A stretch of DNA of 64,000 nt from SZUA-584 sp964441275. Its GTDB lineage: Bacteria > Bacillota > Clostridia > Christensenellales > SZUA-584. Of this stretch, positions 17,420 to 26,652 are shown one piece after another. The position numbers were made by a program, and so were the translations under genes. The stretch covers positions 14,850 to 78,849 of the forward strand of contig CAYTUG010000009.1 of the NCBI GenBank assembly GCA_964441275.1, in the 5' to 3' direction. The notes beneath the pieces are model-generated. The model saw only the letters and a program-made list of their open reading frames with translations. It was not told where the DNA came from and did not search any database. The stretch's first letter is position 1; each line of letters opens with the position of its first letter.

Positions 17420-18592
17420 ATGAATTTTGCAAGAAGGCTTGATAAAGTTACCGGAAGTGCGATACGGGATATCTTTGCTTTGATAGGCAAACCCGGAATG
17501 ATATCATTTGCAGGGGGCAACCCCTCTCCCGAAAGCTTTCCGGCGGACAAGTTAGCGCAGATAGCATTTGATTTGATAGCGGAAAAGGGAAGCCGGATTC
17601 TTCAATACGGGGGCACTCCCGGGATCGGCAGGCTAAAAGAAACAGTTGCGGATATGGTGCAAAAACGGGGTATAAGCGCAAATGCAGACAATATTATAAT
17701 AACATCGGGCGCAACGCAGGGAATAGGGCTCGCCGCAAAAACGCTTTTAAACCCGGGCGATGTGGTGCTTGTGGAATCGCCTACGTTTGTTGGCGCATTG
17801 CAGACGTTTCTTACATACGAAGCAGATGTGCGGGGCGTGGATATGGACGAGCACGGCATGAGCATGGACGATTTGGAGAATAAGGTTAAAACCTTAAAGC
17901 CAAAATTTGTGTACACAATACCCACTTTTCAAAACCCGACGGGGCGAACTCTTATTAAAGAGCGCCGCATACGCATGGTTGAGATTTGCAAAAAGCATGA
18001 TGTGCTCATATTAGAGGACGATCCCTATTGCGACCTTCGTTATTCGGGCAGCGAACAACCGCCGGTAAAGAGTTTTGATAACGGGCAAGTCATATACTTA
18101 ATGAGCTTTTCCAAAATAATATCGCCGGGGCTTAGGGTGGGCGCCGCAGTGGCGGACGCCCGCATTATCGCAAAGTACAATATTGCCAAGCAGGGTGAGG
18201 ATTTGCATACGCCCAATCTTTCTCAGGAGATTGTAGACGCGTATGCGCGTTCGGGCAATTTGGATACGCATATAGAGTACATACGCTCTCTGTATCGGGA
18301 AAAACGTGACGCTATGCTTTTGGCGTTAAAGCAGTTCCCGGAAGGCATAACGTATACCTGCCCCGATGGCGGGCTGTTTATTTGGCTGCAGCTGCCTTTG
18401 GGGGCGGATCCGGTATCGCTGTTTCAACAAAGCGTTGATGCGGGGGTGGCTTTTGTGCCGGGCACACACTTTTATCCGCAAGGCGGCGGCAACAACACAT
18501 TAAGGCTTAATTTCTCAATGGCATCAAAAAATCAGATACAAGAAGGAATGGGCAAGTTAAAAGAAGTATTGAAAAGAAATTTGGGTAAGTAA
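17420..18592 (+). CDS. PLP-dependent aminotransferase, class I (LysN/MocR-like)
   Basis: 390 residues. Fold-type I aminotransferase with SFAGGNPSPESFP, QYGGTPGIGRLKE, the NPTGRT motif and the PLP-lysine in MSFSKIISPGLRVGA; the C-terminal LRLNFS arginine binds the substrate carboxylate. This subgroup includes 2-aminoadipate and aromatic/branched-chain aminotransferases. No MocR-type winged-helix domain is attached. Start at the ATG behind AAGGAAG (17420). Substrate not determinable; a strong terminator follows. Confidence 0.85.
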   Translation: MNFARRLDKVTGSAIRDIFALIGKPGMISFAGGNPSPESFPADKLAQIAFDLIAEKGSRILQYGGTPGIGRLKETVADMVQKRGISANADNIIITSGATQGIGLAAKTLLNPGDVVLVESPTFVGALQTFLTYEADVRGVDMDEHGMSMDDLENKVKTLKPKFVYTIPTFQNPTGRTLIKERRIRMVEICKKHDVLILEDDPYCDLRYSGSEQPPVKSFDNGQVIYLMSFSKIISPGLRVGAAVADARIIAKYNIAKQGEDLHTPNLSQEIVDAYARSGNLDTHIEYIRSLYREKRDAMLLALKQFPEGITYTCPDGGLFIWLQLPLGADPVSLFQQSVDAGVAFVPGTHFYPQGGGNNTLRLNFSMASKNQIQEGMGKLKEVLKRNLGK

Positions 18593-18646
18593 TTTATATT
18601 TTAATTTGCTTAGCCATAAGGCTTATTATTTAATAAATAAGATAAC

Positions 18647-18677
18647 AAAATATGCTTTGTAATAAGGCATATTTTTT
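18647..18677 (+). terminator. Rho-independent terminator after the aminotransferase gene
   Basis: Nine-base perfect stem AAAATATGC/GCATATTTT (18647-18655 with 18667-18675) with an 11-base loop, running into T-rich sequence. Confidence 0.75.
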
Positions 18678-18777
18678 ATGCCCGAATTAACGCTGTTTCT
18701 TTATAATTGCGGAATATTATCGCATGTTTAACTATATATTTATTAAAGAAACGAGTGCAAAAAGAGAGGGTTTTAAC

Positions 18778-20286
18778 ATGAAAGTAAATAAAGAGACAAT
18801 TAGGATGGAATCGGCTTGCCAGCCCGTTTTAAGCGAAAGCATAGTTGAAGGCAGGCTTTCTCCTCCTGAAGACAAAACGCAAATAGATAGAGTTTTGTTT
18901 GTTCAAGGGCGCATATATGTAAATGCCGAACCGGCCGAGGGCAAGGTGTTCATGGACGGGAACGTGGAATTTGGTGTTGTTTATGTAGGTTTGGACGGTG
19001 ACATAGATTCTTTTGAGTCGGTTTCTGTATTTCGGCATACGGAAGATATGCAGGATGCGGGCGCAGGCATGAACATATGGGCGCACGGCACTGTAAAAGA
19101 GATATCTTTTAGCGTTGAGGAAGGCAGGATTGTAATAGTTAAGGGAATTGTATCGGTGCAGCTAAGCGGCAGCATGACAAAAAGCTGCGAAGCCATAACG
19201 GGCGTGGAATCTGAAGAGCTGCAAACAAAAGCAACAAGCTTAAGGCTAAGAGCAACCCGGGAACAGCGCAAGGAAACAGTCTATATTCGCGAGGATGTGC
19301 GGGTGCCCCAAACTATGCCGGTTGCAAGAAAAGTGTTGTATGCGGACGCATACGCAATAGTGCGCAGCGTGCGCACCGAAGAGTTGAAAGTTGTAGTAGA
19401 AGGCGATATTAAACTGTCGGTGCTCTATTTATCGGCGGATAAAAAAGCACCGTTGCAACACATGTGTGAAACGATGCCGTTTGGGCAAATTGTTGCCACG
19501 GAGGGAATAGCCGAAGGCGATATCATTATTGCCGATGCGTTGATGTCCGATGTGCGGGTAGATATGGCTGACGAAGCCGACGACATACTGCGCCTGTCCG
19601 CGCGGGTTATCATATCATACGCTGCAAAAGCGGAAACACAGGTGCGGTATATTGAGGATGCATATTCAATGCAAAACAGGATTGACATAGAGTATGACAG
19701 CCAAACATGCAAAGAGACGGCTTTTGCGGCAAATGCGCGAGCTGCTGCCAGAGCCAATATTACCATTCCAACTTCACAGCCTGCCGTATCGCGGGTAATA
19801 TGTTTAAAGGCAACGCCAAACATTGCCTCTGTGCGTTCCGGTATAGACCGCATATATATAGAGGGGCTGATGATGTTTACCATGTGCTATTATTCTTCTG
19901 AAGGCATGTGGAGTTTTTCGGGCGAGACACAGTTTGAAGCGGAAGTTACGGTGGGGGGGCTAAAGCCTGAGCATGACGTGCAAATTTGGGCGGATGTGGA
20001 GAGCTGCACTTTTGACGGAACAGGCAGGGACATAAGCGCAAAATTTATGATGGATGTAAAGGTTAGCGCATTTGAACAAACAAAATTGAACATAATGTCC
20101 CAAATAGCGAAGACGGGCGAGCGTTTGCCGGCGCGCCGCGGAATTACTATTTATTTTGCCGATGAAGGCGAAAGCATATGGGATATTGCAAAACGCTTTG
20201 CGATAACGCTTGAGAGCGTTGAAAGGTTTAACCCCAAAATAAGCGGTCCTGCAAAGGCGGGACAAAAAATTCTGTTAATGGGTTAA
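18778..20286 (+). CDS. SipL-like spore protein (DUF3794 repeats plus LysM)
   Basis: About 502 residues. Repeated DUF3794-type beta segments fill the protein (EGRLSPPEDKTQIDRVLFVQGRI near the start; similar blocks near 180, 320 and 400) and a LysM domain closes it (ADEGESIWDIAKRFAITLESVERFNPKI). This layout matches SipL of Clostridioides, which binds SpoIVA at the forespore surface during coat assembly. Function is inferred from architecture. ATG behind GAGAGGG. Spo0A in the same window supports a sporulating host. Confidence 0.78.
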   Translation: MKVNKETIRMESACQPVLSESIVEGRLSPPEDKTQIDRVLFVQGRIYVNAEPAEGKVFMDGNVEFGVVYVGLDGDIDSFESVSVFRHTEDMQDAGAGMNIWAHGTVKEISFSVEEGRIVIVKGIVSVQLSGSMTKSCEAITGVESEELQTKATSLRLRATREQRKETVYIREDVRVPQTMPVARKVLYADAYAIVRSVRTEELKVVVEGDIKLSVLYLSADKKAPLQHMCETMPFGQIVATEGIAEGDIIIADALMSDVRVDMADEADDILRLSARVIISYAAKAETQVRYIEDAYSMQNRIDIEYDSQTCKETAFAANARAAARANITIPTSQPAVSRVICLKATPNIASVRSGIDRIYIEGLMMFTMCYYSSEGMWSFSGETQFEAEVTVGGLKPEHDVQIWADVESCTFDGTGRDISAKFMMDVKVSAFEQTKLNIMSQIAKTGERLPARRGITIYFADEGESIWDIAKRFAITLESVERFNPKISGPAKAGQKILLMG

Positions 20287-20308
20287 AAGAATCGTAAAAA
20301 GCAAATTT

Positions 20309-20330
20309 AAAAAGCCGGAAGGCTTTTTAA
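20309..20330. terminator. Bidirectional terminator between sipL-like and dnaB
   Basis: AAAAAGCC-GGAA-GGCTTTTT: an eight-base stem with A and T tracts on either side, serving the two convergent genes. Confidence 0.85.
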
Positions 20331-20354
20331 TTTGTGTAGAAATATTTTTAGCTG

Positions 20355-21692
20355 TTAATATGCGTCCGAATCGGGTTGTGACGAAATCTCCATAAAACGG
20401 GTTTGGTCGCCGCGCCACCCTACGTTTATATCTCCTGTCGGGCCGCTTCTTTGTTTTGCTACAATTATTTGAGACGTGTTATCGGCCTCTTTGTTGTAAT
20501 AGTTCTCGCGGTGCAAAAACAGCACTACATCGGCATCCTGCTCAATACTTCCCGATTCTCGCAAATCGGACAGAAGAGGGCGCTTTGAATCGCGTTTTTC
20601 GCTCGCGCGCGATAGTTGAGACAGCAGCATAACGGGCAAATCTAAATCTTTAGCCATTATTTTTAAACTGCGGGTCATTGCGGACACTTCTTGCTGACGG
20701 TTTTCCCGCCTATCTTTTCCGGACATTAGCTGAAGATAGTCTATTACAACAAGCCCAAGCCCTTTTTCTTTTTTAAGGCGGCGTGCTTTGGCAAGCATCT
20801 CCATTACGGTAATTGCGGGAGAATCATCAATATATATAGGCGCCGCGCCAAGCTGGGTTACCGCAACGTACAGGCGGTCAAAATCATCGTGTGTAAGACC
20901 GCCGACCCGGGTTTTTTGGCTGTCCACCAAAGCTTCACTGCACATCATTCTTAAAGCAAGCTGCTCGCGCGCCATTTCTAACGAAAAGATGGCAACGGGT
21001 ACTTTTTCGGCAACTGCAACATGTTGCGCAACGTTTAAAGCAAAGCTTGTTTTACCCATGCTTGGGCGTCCTGCAACAACAATTAGCTGCGATTTTTGAA
21101 GCCCGGAAAGCATCTTGTCCAAAAGCTTAAAACCTGTCGGGATGCCAAGAAAACCGCGTTCGTTGTTCATAGCATCGCTTATTGCGGTATAACCTTCAAG
21201 CAACGCTTTTTTAATATGTTCCAGTGAGTCGCGCCGTCTTTTAACGGCTATCTTATATATCAAGTCTCCTGCGCGGTTAACAATATTGGCAACGTCATCT
21301 TCTGACGATGCCGCGTCTTTAATAATGGTGTTGCCCGCAGAGATTAGAGAGCGCAATACCGATTTTTGCTCAACAATATCAATATAATGCATTACGCTTA
21401 AGGCGCTGGGCACGCTTGATGAGAGCTCGGCAATGTAGACCGTTGCGTCTTGGTCAATCTGGTCTTTGCGCTCAAGGCGTTCTATTACAGTAACAGTATC
21501 AACGGGTTTGCCCATTTCGCAAAGCTCGCTCATCACCCCGAATATTTGCTGATGGAGTGCAGAATAAAAATCTGCGGGCAGCAAATGCTCAATGGCGATA
21601 TAAACCGCTTTCGGGTCTAAAAACATGCTCCCAAGCACACTGCGTTCCGCTTCAATGCTGTGGGGCGGCACGAATGCAGCAAGCTGTTCCAT
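20355..21692 (-). CDS. dnaB: Replicative DNA helicase DnaB
   Basis: 445-residue hexameric replicative helicase. N-terminal PHSIEAERSVLGSMFLDPKA and the DnaB N-domain are followed by the RecA-like motor with VVAGRPSMGKTSFALN (Walker A, near 205) and VVIDYLQLMSG (Walker B), then LSQLSRASEKR and DLRESGSIEQDAD. ATG four bases after the rplI stop, SD GGAG. Last gene of the MazG-like-yybS-gdpP-rplI-dnaB operon, an order kept across Firmicutes. Confidence 0.97.
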   Translation of the reverse strand: MEQLAAFVPPHSIEAERSVLGSMFLDPKAVYIAIEHLLPADFYSALHQQIFGVMSELCEMGKPVDTVTVIERLERKDQIDQDATVYIAELSSSVPSALSVMHYIDIVEQKSVLRSLISAGNTIIKDAASSEDDVANIVNRAGDLIYKIAVKRRRDSLEHIKKALLEGYTAISDAMNNERGFLGIPTGFKLLDKMLSGLQKSQLIVVAGRPSMGKTSFALNVAQHVAVAEKVPVAIFSLEMAREQLALRMMCSEALVDSQKTRVGGLTHDDFDRLYVAVTQLGAAPIYIDDSPAITVMEMLAKARRLKKEKGLGLVVIDYLQLMSGKDRRENRQQEVSAMTRSLKIMAKDLDLPVMLLSQLSRASEKRDSKRPLLSDLRESGSIEQDADVVLFLHRENYYNKEADNTSQIIVAKQRSGPTGDINVGWRGDQTRFMEISSQPDSDAY

Positions 21693-21696
21693 TGCT

Positions 21697-22143
21697 CTAC
21701 TCCGATTCTACGCAGACTATGATATTGGCAGTAAGCCCGCTGTAAACTTTAATTGATATGTTGCTTTCGCCTAATTCTTTGATCGGTTCGTCCAATACGA
21801 TTCGCTTTTTATCTATTTCTATTTCATGCTGGGCAAGTATAGAATCCGAAATCTCTTTAGCCGTGATAGAGCCAAACAGCCGTCCGCTCTCTCCGCATTT
21901 TCCTTTTACTATAACCTTAAGCCCGTTTAAACGTTTTGTAATTTCTTCGGCGGACAAACGCTCAAGCATCCGCCTTTTCTCGTTTGCCTGCTGCTGCCGC
22001 TTTGCTTCGTTAAGATTGTGGGCAGTGGCCTCTTTTGCAAGCCCTTTGGGAAGCAGATAATTGCGCGCATAGCCTGCACTGACGTTTACAACATCCCCGG
22101 CGTACCCTTTCCCTTTAATATCTTCTGTTAAAATTACTTTCAC
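21697..22143 (-). CDS. rplI: 50S ribosomal protein bL9
   Basis: 148 residues; MKVILTEDIKGKGYAGDVVNVSAGYARNYLLPKGLA is the bL9 N-terminal domain, followed by the long connecting helix and the C-terminal domain ending IVCVESE. I place the start at GTG (22143): it gives the canonical MKVIL start and is ten bases from a perfect AAGGAGG. A TTG three codons upstream abuts that SD and is too close. The SD lies inside the last codons of gdpP, five bases before the gene. Confidence 0.95.
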   Translation of the reverse strand: MKVILTEDIKGKGYAGDVVNVSAGYARNYLLPKGLAKEATAHNLNEAKRQQQANEKRRMLERLSAEEITKRLNGLKVIVKGKCGESGRLFGSITAKEISDSILAQHEIEIDKKRIVLDEPIKELGESNISIKVYSGLTANIIVCVESE

Positions 22144-22148
22144 TTTAT

Positions 22149-24083
22149 TCAAACCTCCTTAACATATTTTTTAATCGCGGCTCTTAACATCTTGTTAGCC
22201 GTTTCAAGATCGGTATTGGAAAGCCGTGCCGCCGCAATAGTGGCGTGGCCGCCGCCGCCCAAAGTTTCAAGTATTATTTGCACGTTTACATCACCTTGAG
22301 AGCGTCCGCTTATTAAAACGGTATCTTCAAACAAGCATATGACAAAAGAAGCATTTATACCTCGTATTGTCAACAACGCATCGGCAGCCTGAGCAACCAA
22401 AAGCGATGCGTTGTTTAAACCTTTAGGACAAGTTGCAATTGCAATTCCGTCATATAAGATTTGCGCACTGCGTACTATCTCGGTTTTTGCCAAATATGAT
22501 GCAAGGTCATCCTGCATTAGCTGCCTTGAAACGGAAGAATCGGCGCCTTGCCTTCTTAAGTACGAAGCCGCATCAAAAGTGCGCACGCCCGTATTGAACG
22601 AAAACCCCTTGGTGTCAAGAGTAATCCCGCTAAGCAGTGTGTCAAGATCAACTGCTAAAGGTTTAAGATCATTATCAAAATACTGCATAATTTCAGTGAC
22701 AAGTTCGCATGTGGAAGAAGCGTAGGGGTCGTGGTAGTATAGAGCGGCTTTTTCAATATTAGATGTGCCGCGTATGTGATGGTCTATTACCACAATGGTA
22801 TCCGCCATTTCGAGAAGCCCGGGAGAAATAGTAAATTCAGAAATCTGAGTGTCAAGCACAACAAGCATGCTTTCGGCGCTCATGTGCAGTGCGGCTTCTT
22901 GGCCGGTAACAAAGCTTTGCGCATATTGTTCCGTGTTGCGCAACGTATCGAGCAAAGGCTCTATAGAGGGGTTTGGGTTTTCCATAACTATAAAATGTTT
23001 TTTTGCCAAGTGCCGTGCGCATGCGCATATTCCAAGCGCAGCACCAATACAGTCAAGGTCGGGAATCTCGTGCCCCATTATAAATACGTTTTTGCGTTGT
23101 TCTAAAAGGTTGCGAAAAGCGTGGCTGATTATACGCGCTTTAACTTTGCTGCGCCGGACGCCGGTTTTCGGAGTCCCTCCGTAAAATACATAATTTTCGC
23201 CTTGTTTAACCACCGCCTGGTCTCCTCCGCGCCCAAGGCATAGCTCAAGCGCCTTTCCGGCAAATTCTCCCGATTGCTGAGAGCAATCCCCCGCGCCTAC
23301 GGCTATTGAAAGAGTTGGGTATATGGACTGTCCTATCCGGCGCACATCTTCAAGCACGGAAAACTTGCTGTTGCGCAGCGCCGAAAGAAACCTTCGTTCA
23401 AATACGCAAATATAGCGTCCCCTGTCTGTGCGGGCAAAGAAGCCGCAGCTGTTTTTCGCCATGAGCGCAATATGCTGCTCTACTGCCGCAATGATTTCGG
23501 ATAGTTCCGATTGGGGAAGCTGTGAGGAAAGCTCTTCGTAGTTATCAACCAGCACATGACATATAACCGGAAGAAAGCTTTGGTAAAGCATATTTGATTC
23601 TATAGTATTTTCAACGTCTGCAAACCTGTACAGCGTAAGCTCGCGCCGGCCAAAAATTACTGTGCGCTGCTCTTTTATATACGTTTTATTTCCTATTTTA
23701 ATTTTTTTATCTTTGTTGGAAGCATTAATGTCTTTTATAATGTTGTTAATATTGCGAAGCGCTCCAAACCCCGCTATGTATTTAAAAGCAAGGTTTGCCC
23801 ATTTTACATTGCCGGAAGGCGTTGTGACTGCGGTGGGCAGCGACATTGCGTTAAGTGAAGAATAAGGCTCGTCCTGAGTTAAAAGCAATTTCGCCAAAAA
23901 TTTTTGCAGTTTTATACGGCGCAGCCAAACAAAATATATGTAAACAAAAACAAAAATCAATGCGGCGGAAAGCGCAAACAGCCCGGACGTTAAATCTAAC
24001 GCAAATAAAACAACCGTTGTTACCGCGAGCGATGACAATAAAAATATTAAATCTGAAGAAAAGACATTAAGCTTTGCATTCAT
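22149..24083 (-). CDS. gdpP: Cyclic-di-AMP phosphodiesterase GdpP
   Basis: 644-residue membrane-bound phosphodiesterase that cleaves c-di-AMP. Two N-terminal transmembrane helices, a PAS-like region, a degenerate GGDEF domain, then DHH/DHHA1: GHEIPDLDCIGAALG and VVIDHH carry the metal ligands, and GGGGHATIAAA closes the domain. The ATG overlaps the yybS stop (ATGA). c-di-AMP controls potassium, wall stress and, in some species, sporulation. Confidence 0.93.
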   Translation of the reverse strand: MNAKLNVFSSDLIFLLSSLAVTTVVLFALDLTSGLFALSAALIFVFVYIYFVWLRRIKLQKFLAKLLLTQDEPYSSLNAMSLPTAVTTPSGNVKWANLAFKYIAGFGALRNINNIIKDINASNKDKKIKIGNKTYIKEQRTVIFGRRELTLYRFADVENTIESNMLYQSFLPVICHVLVDNYEELSSQLPQSELSEIIAAVEQHIALMAKNSCGFFARTDRGRYICVFERRFLSALRNSKFSVLEDVRRIGQSIYPTLSIAVGAGDCSQQSGEFAGKALELCLGRGGDQAVVKQGENYVFYGGTPKTGVRRSKVKARIISHAFRNLLEQRKNVFIMGHEIPDLDCIGAALGICACARHLAKKHFIVMENPNPSIEPLLDTLRNTEQYAQSFVTGQEAALHMSAESMLVVLDTQISEFTISPGLLEMADTIVVIDHHIRGTSNIEKAALYYHDPYASSTCELVTEIMQYFDNDLKPLAVDLDTLLSGITLDTKGFSFNTGVRTFDAASYLRRQGADSSVSRQLMQDDLASYLAKTEIVRSAQILYDGIAIATCPKGLNNASLLVAQAADALLTIRGINASFVICLFEDTVLISGRSQGDVNVQIILETLGGGGHATIAAARLSNTDLETANKMLRAAIKKYVKEV

Positions 24084-25108
24084 GATATGTGACCGTCCCG
24101 ACGCTCAAGGCGTTTGCGCAAATTTGATATGTTTTCAACAAGACCAATAACAGTGAGAACTAAACCGCCAATTAACGAGGTGATAAGATGTAACCCCACT
24201 CTTGTTATGTTGCCCATCCGCTTTTTTTTATAGAAAAAATCAAGCAAACTTAAACCCTGTATCATAAATAAAAATGAAAACACATTAAATAACGTTATTT
24301 CTAAAATGTCGAATTTATGCACGCCAAGGTTTGCACCTATTATCGCAACAACATAAGAAATTATAAACGCCAGCCAAAAACGGTTAGGCAGTCTGTATTC
24401 GCAAAACGAAGGCAGGTCATAAGTTTGAATACCGTGTTTTTTTGCGCGCGAAATAGGTAAAGTAATGCTTAACAGGCCGGCCGACAAAGAGAAAATAACA
24501 GCTAAGCTTACAAAAATGGTATTGACGCTGTCTTTTATCATGATGCGCATTATTTCAATTGCCTCGCCCGGCAAAGTTGCGTCTACCGCGCTTTGGGTTA
24601 TCGCTCCTGAAATTATGTCTGCGCTTCTAAAAAGATTATAAAACAGCTTGACGCCCTGATCATTGTAGCTTTTAATGCTGTCAATTATTAATCCGGTTAT
24701 ATACTCGGCGGGAAGCATATGTTCAAAAACCCAGATTGCGCCCGCGATTAACAATATGCCTATCATAGACGCTCCGCTTGCAGCTAAAACGCTGTTAAAA
24801 AACCGGGTGCGCGAGCGTATCATATAAGCCGAAACGAAAGCGGCGGGCAGGAAAAGCAAACTCACAAACAAGCAAAAAGCGGGGTTTATTATATACGCAA
24901 CTATAAGGCAACAAATTATCACTGCGCTGCCTAAGCAGTATCCGTTTCTTGCTAAGGAATAAGACATTGCTGCCGGTAAAATGATTATTGCGGGAAAAAA
25001 ATATATTGATATAAAAATTGTTGCCGCTGCAAGCAACAACGTAAAAAACGCTGATTTATAATCTCCGTTTTTTGTCCTGTCCAAAGCTTCTTGTATTCCC
25101 ACTTTCAA
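24080..25108 (-). CDS. yybS: YybS-like membrane protein (DUF2232)
   Basis: 342 residues, about eight hydrophobic helices, matching the DUF2232/YybS family always found just before gdpP in Firmicutes; function unknown. Translation begins at TTG (25108) or GTG two codons later; both lie inside the 3' end of the MazG-like gene, so the genes overlap by about 50 bp. The C-terminal NISNLRKRLERRDGHIS is cytoplasmic and basic. Confidence 0.82.
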   Translation of the reverse strand: MKVGIQEALDRTKNGDYKSAFFTLLLAAATIFISIYFFPAIIILPAAMSYSLARNGYCLGSAVIICCLIVAYIINPAFCLFVSLLFLPAAFVSAYMIRSRTRFFNSVLAASGASMIGILLIAGAIWVFEHMLPAEYITGLIIDSIKSYNDQGVKLFYNLFRSADIISGAITQSAVDATLPGEAIEIMRIMIKDSVNTIFVSLAVIFSLSAGLLSITLPISRAKKHGIQTYDLPSFCEYRLPNRFWLAFIISYVVAIIGANLGVHKFDILEITLFNVFSFLFMIQGLSLLDFFYKKKRMGNITRVGLHLITSLIGGLVLTVIGLVENISNLRKRLERRDGHIS

Positions 25109-25400
25109 AATGTTTCTTTAACGAAGATAAGTCCCCGAAGGTTGATTCGAGCTTGTGCATTTCCGCTATGCCTAAATCCGCCTTTTTTATAATATCCTCG
25201 TCAAGTTCACTAAACGATATGCCGCATCTTCTCCCTAAAACATAAGCGAGCAGCACTGCCCCCCCAAGAGAATCTAACAGCTCCGCTCTGCTTTTAGACG
25301 AAAGAGCAGCTCTCAAAACGTCTGCGGATTCGCAGATAAACTCTGCCTTTAAAACTTCGATAATTTTTGCGTTGGCGGCCACATTAACAGACTGGCGCAT
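25056..25400 (-). CDS. MazG-like family protein
   Basis: Small helical protein (about 114 residues) similar to the MazG-like proteins that precede yybS in many Clostridia. LLDSLGGAVLLAYVLGRRCGISFSELDEDIIKKA is the recognisable helix pair with acidic residues. True MazG hydrolyses NTPs; this short form lacks a clear EExxE metal motif, so catalysis is doubtful. The start is ATG 25400 (SD AAGGA ten bases upstream) or 25412. First gene of the gdpP-rplI-dnaB operon. Confidence 0.7.
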   Translation of the reverse strand: MRQSVNVAANAKIIEVLKAEFICESADVLRAALSSKSRAELLDSLGGAVLLAYVLGRRCGISFSELDEDIIKKADLGIAEMHKLESTFGDLSSLKKHFESGNTRSFGQDKKRRL

Positions 25401-25455
25401 ATTATATACCATCCTTATACCGGTATGGCCCCAACACCCCTTTTATAGCGTTTAT

Positions 25456-25484
25456 ATTCTATCCGTAAAAAGTATAATAGTCAA
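25456..25484 (-). promoter_or_regulatory. Sigma-A promoter of the MazG-like-yybS-gdpP-rplI-dnaB operon
   Basis: On the minus strand: TTGACT, 17 bases, TAGAAT. It ends about 55 bases before the first start codon. Confidence 0.75.
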
Positions 25485-25637
25485 TGCTGCCTAAACCGGC
25501 GTATCGACAAAAATTTAAGGCATCGCTTTAAGAAAACCGGAAACACAGCCTTGCGGTATTTTATAAATAGTTTTATAGAACACAAATAGCAGCCAATTAA
25601 TGATCAAAACTAAAAATCGTCAAATAAACTATTTGCG

Positions 25638-26408
25638 TTATGCGCTTCTGTCGATAATAAGCTTGTCTGCCATAAGCGCAATAAATTCGCCGTTTGTAGG
25701 TTTATCGTTATTTGTGTATATATTATATCCGATAAAGGAATTAATATTTTCAATTTTACCGCGAGACCAAGCGACTTCTATGGCATGTCTTATAGCGCGC
25801 TCAACTTTGCTTGCGCTTGTATCAAACGGTTCCGCAATGCCCGGATACAGCTTTTTTGTTATTGCATTGATAAGATCGGGGTTTTTTACCACCATCTTAA
25901 TAGCTTCTCGCAAAAAGTGATATCCTTTAATGTGCGCGGGAATGCCTATAGACAAAAATACAGCAGTGATTTTTTCATCTAAAGTTCTTGAACGCACAGG
26001 CAGGGGCGAGCGTTTAGTAGAAATCACTCTGCCGCCAAACATATCTTGCAGCCGTTTGTATAGTATGTCTTTGTTAAACGGCTTTATCATGTAGTATTTT
26101 GCCCCAAGATCGCACGCAAGCTTTACCATCTTTTCGTTGCCAACTGCGGAAACTACAATAATCGCGGGCATATTTTCAAACTCTGAAGTGTTTAACCTTT
26201 CAAGCAACGAAAGGCCGTCCGCCTCCGGCATTATCATATCCACAATCAAGGCGTCGGGAGACAGCTCTTTTATTAAACCCGCCGCCTCTACAGGATTATT
26301 ACAGGACCCCACTACTTCTACGTCATTCTTAGTGTTAAAATATTTTGTAAGCATGTCATTTAACTGTTCGTTGTCTTCGATGATTAGCAACTTAATCTTT
26401 TTGTCCAT
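25638..26408 (-). CDS. spo0A: Sporulation transcription factor Spo0A
   Basis: 256-residue response regulator, master switch of sporulation. The receiver domain has the acidic pocket (IIEDNE), the phosphoacceptor Asp in ALIVDMIMPEADG (near 57) and the Lys in YMIKPF (near 109). The C-terminal effector domain shows GIPAHIKGYHFLREAI and the recognition-helix block SKVERAIRHAIEVAWSRG. Start ATG with AAAGGAG. Presence of Spo0A is strong evidence of a sporulating lineage. The upstream region holds no obvious second gene. Confidence 0.97.
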   Translation of the reverse strand: MDKKIKLLIIEDNEQLNDMLTKYFNTKNDVEVVGSCNNPVEAAGLIKELSPDALIVDMIMPEADGLSLLERLNTSEFENMPAIIVVSAVGNEKMVKLACDLGAKYYMIKPFNKDILYKRLQDMFGGRVISTKRSPLPVRSRTLDEKITAVFLSIGIPAHIKGYHFLREAIKMVVKNPDLINAITKKLYPGIAEPFDTSASKVERAIRHAIEVAWSRGKIENINSFIGYNIYTNNDKPTNGEFIALMADKLIIDRSA

Positions 26409-26606
26409 AAATACAAACTCCTTTCAAACTTATACTTAATATTCCCTCATACCTTAAAAAATGACGTAATGTGACGCAACACACCAACAAAAGAAAATCT
26501 ATGCAAGAATAATACCATGATACATTAATTTAATCAATGGAACCATAATAACAATAATATATCATTTCTTAGGAAATAGATATTTTTATACTATAAAATG
26601 CGACAA
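26409..26606. other. AT-rich spacer upstream of spo0A
   Basis: About 200 bases with no reading frame worth calling. It must contain the spo0A promoters; I could not find a clear 0A box (TGTCGAA). Confidence 0.5.
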
Positions 26607-26647
26607 TAAGTGCGCCCGCAATTATTTTAATTTTGAAGGCGCACTTA
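26607..26647 (-). terminator. Terminator of the Myb-like regulator gene
   Basis: Ten-base perfect inverted repeat TAAGTGCGCC/GGCGCACTTA (26607-26616 with 26638-26647), just past the stop codon. The T-rich sequence after the stem is weak. Confidence 0.65.
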
Positions 26648-26652
26648 TAAAC

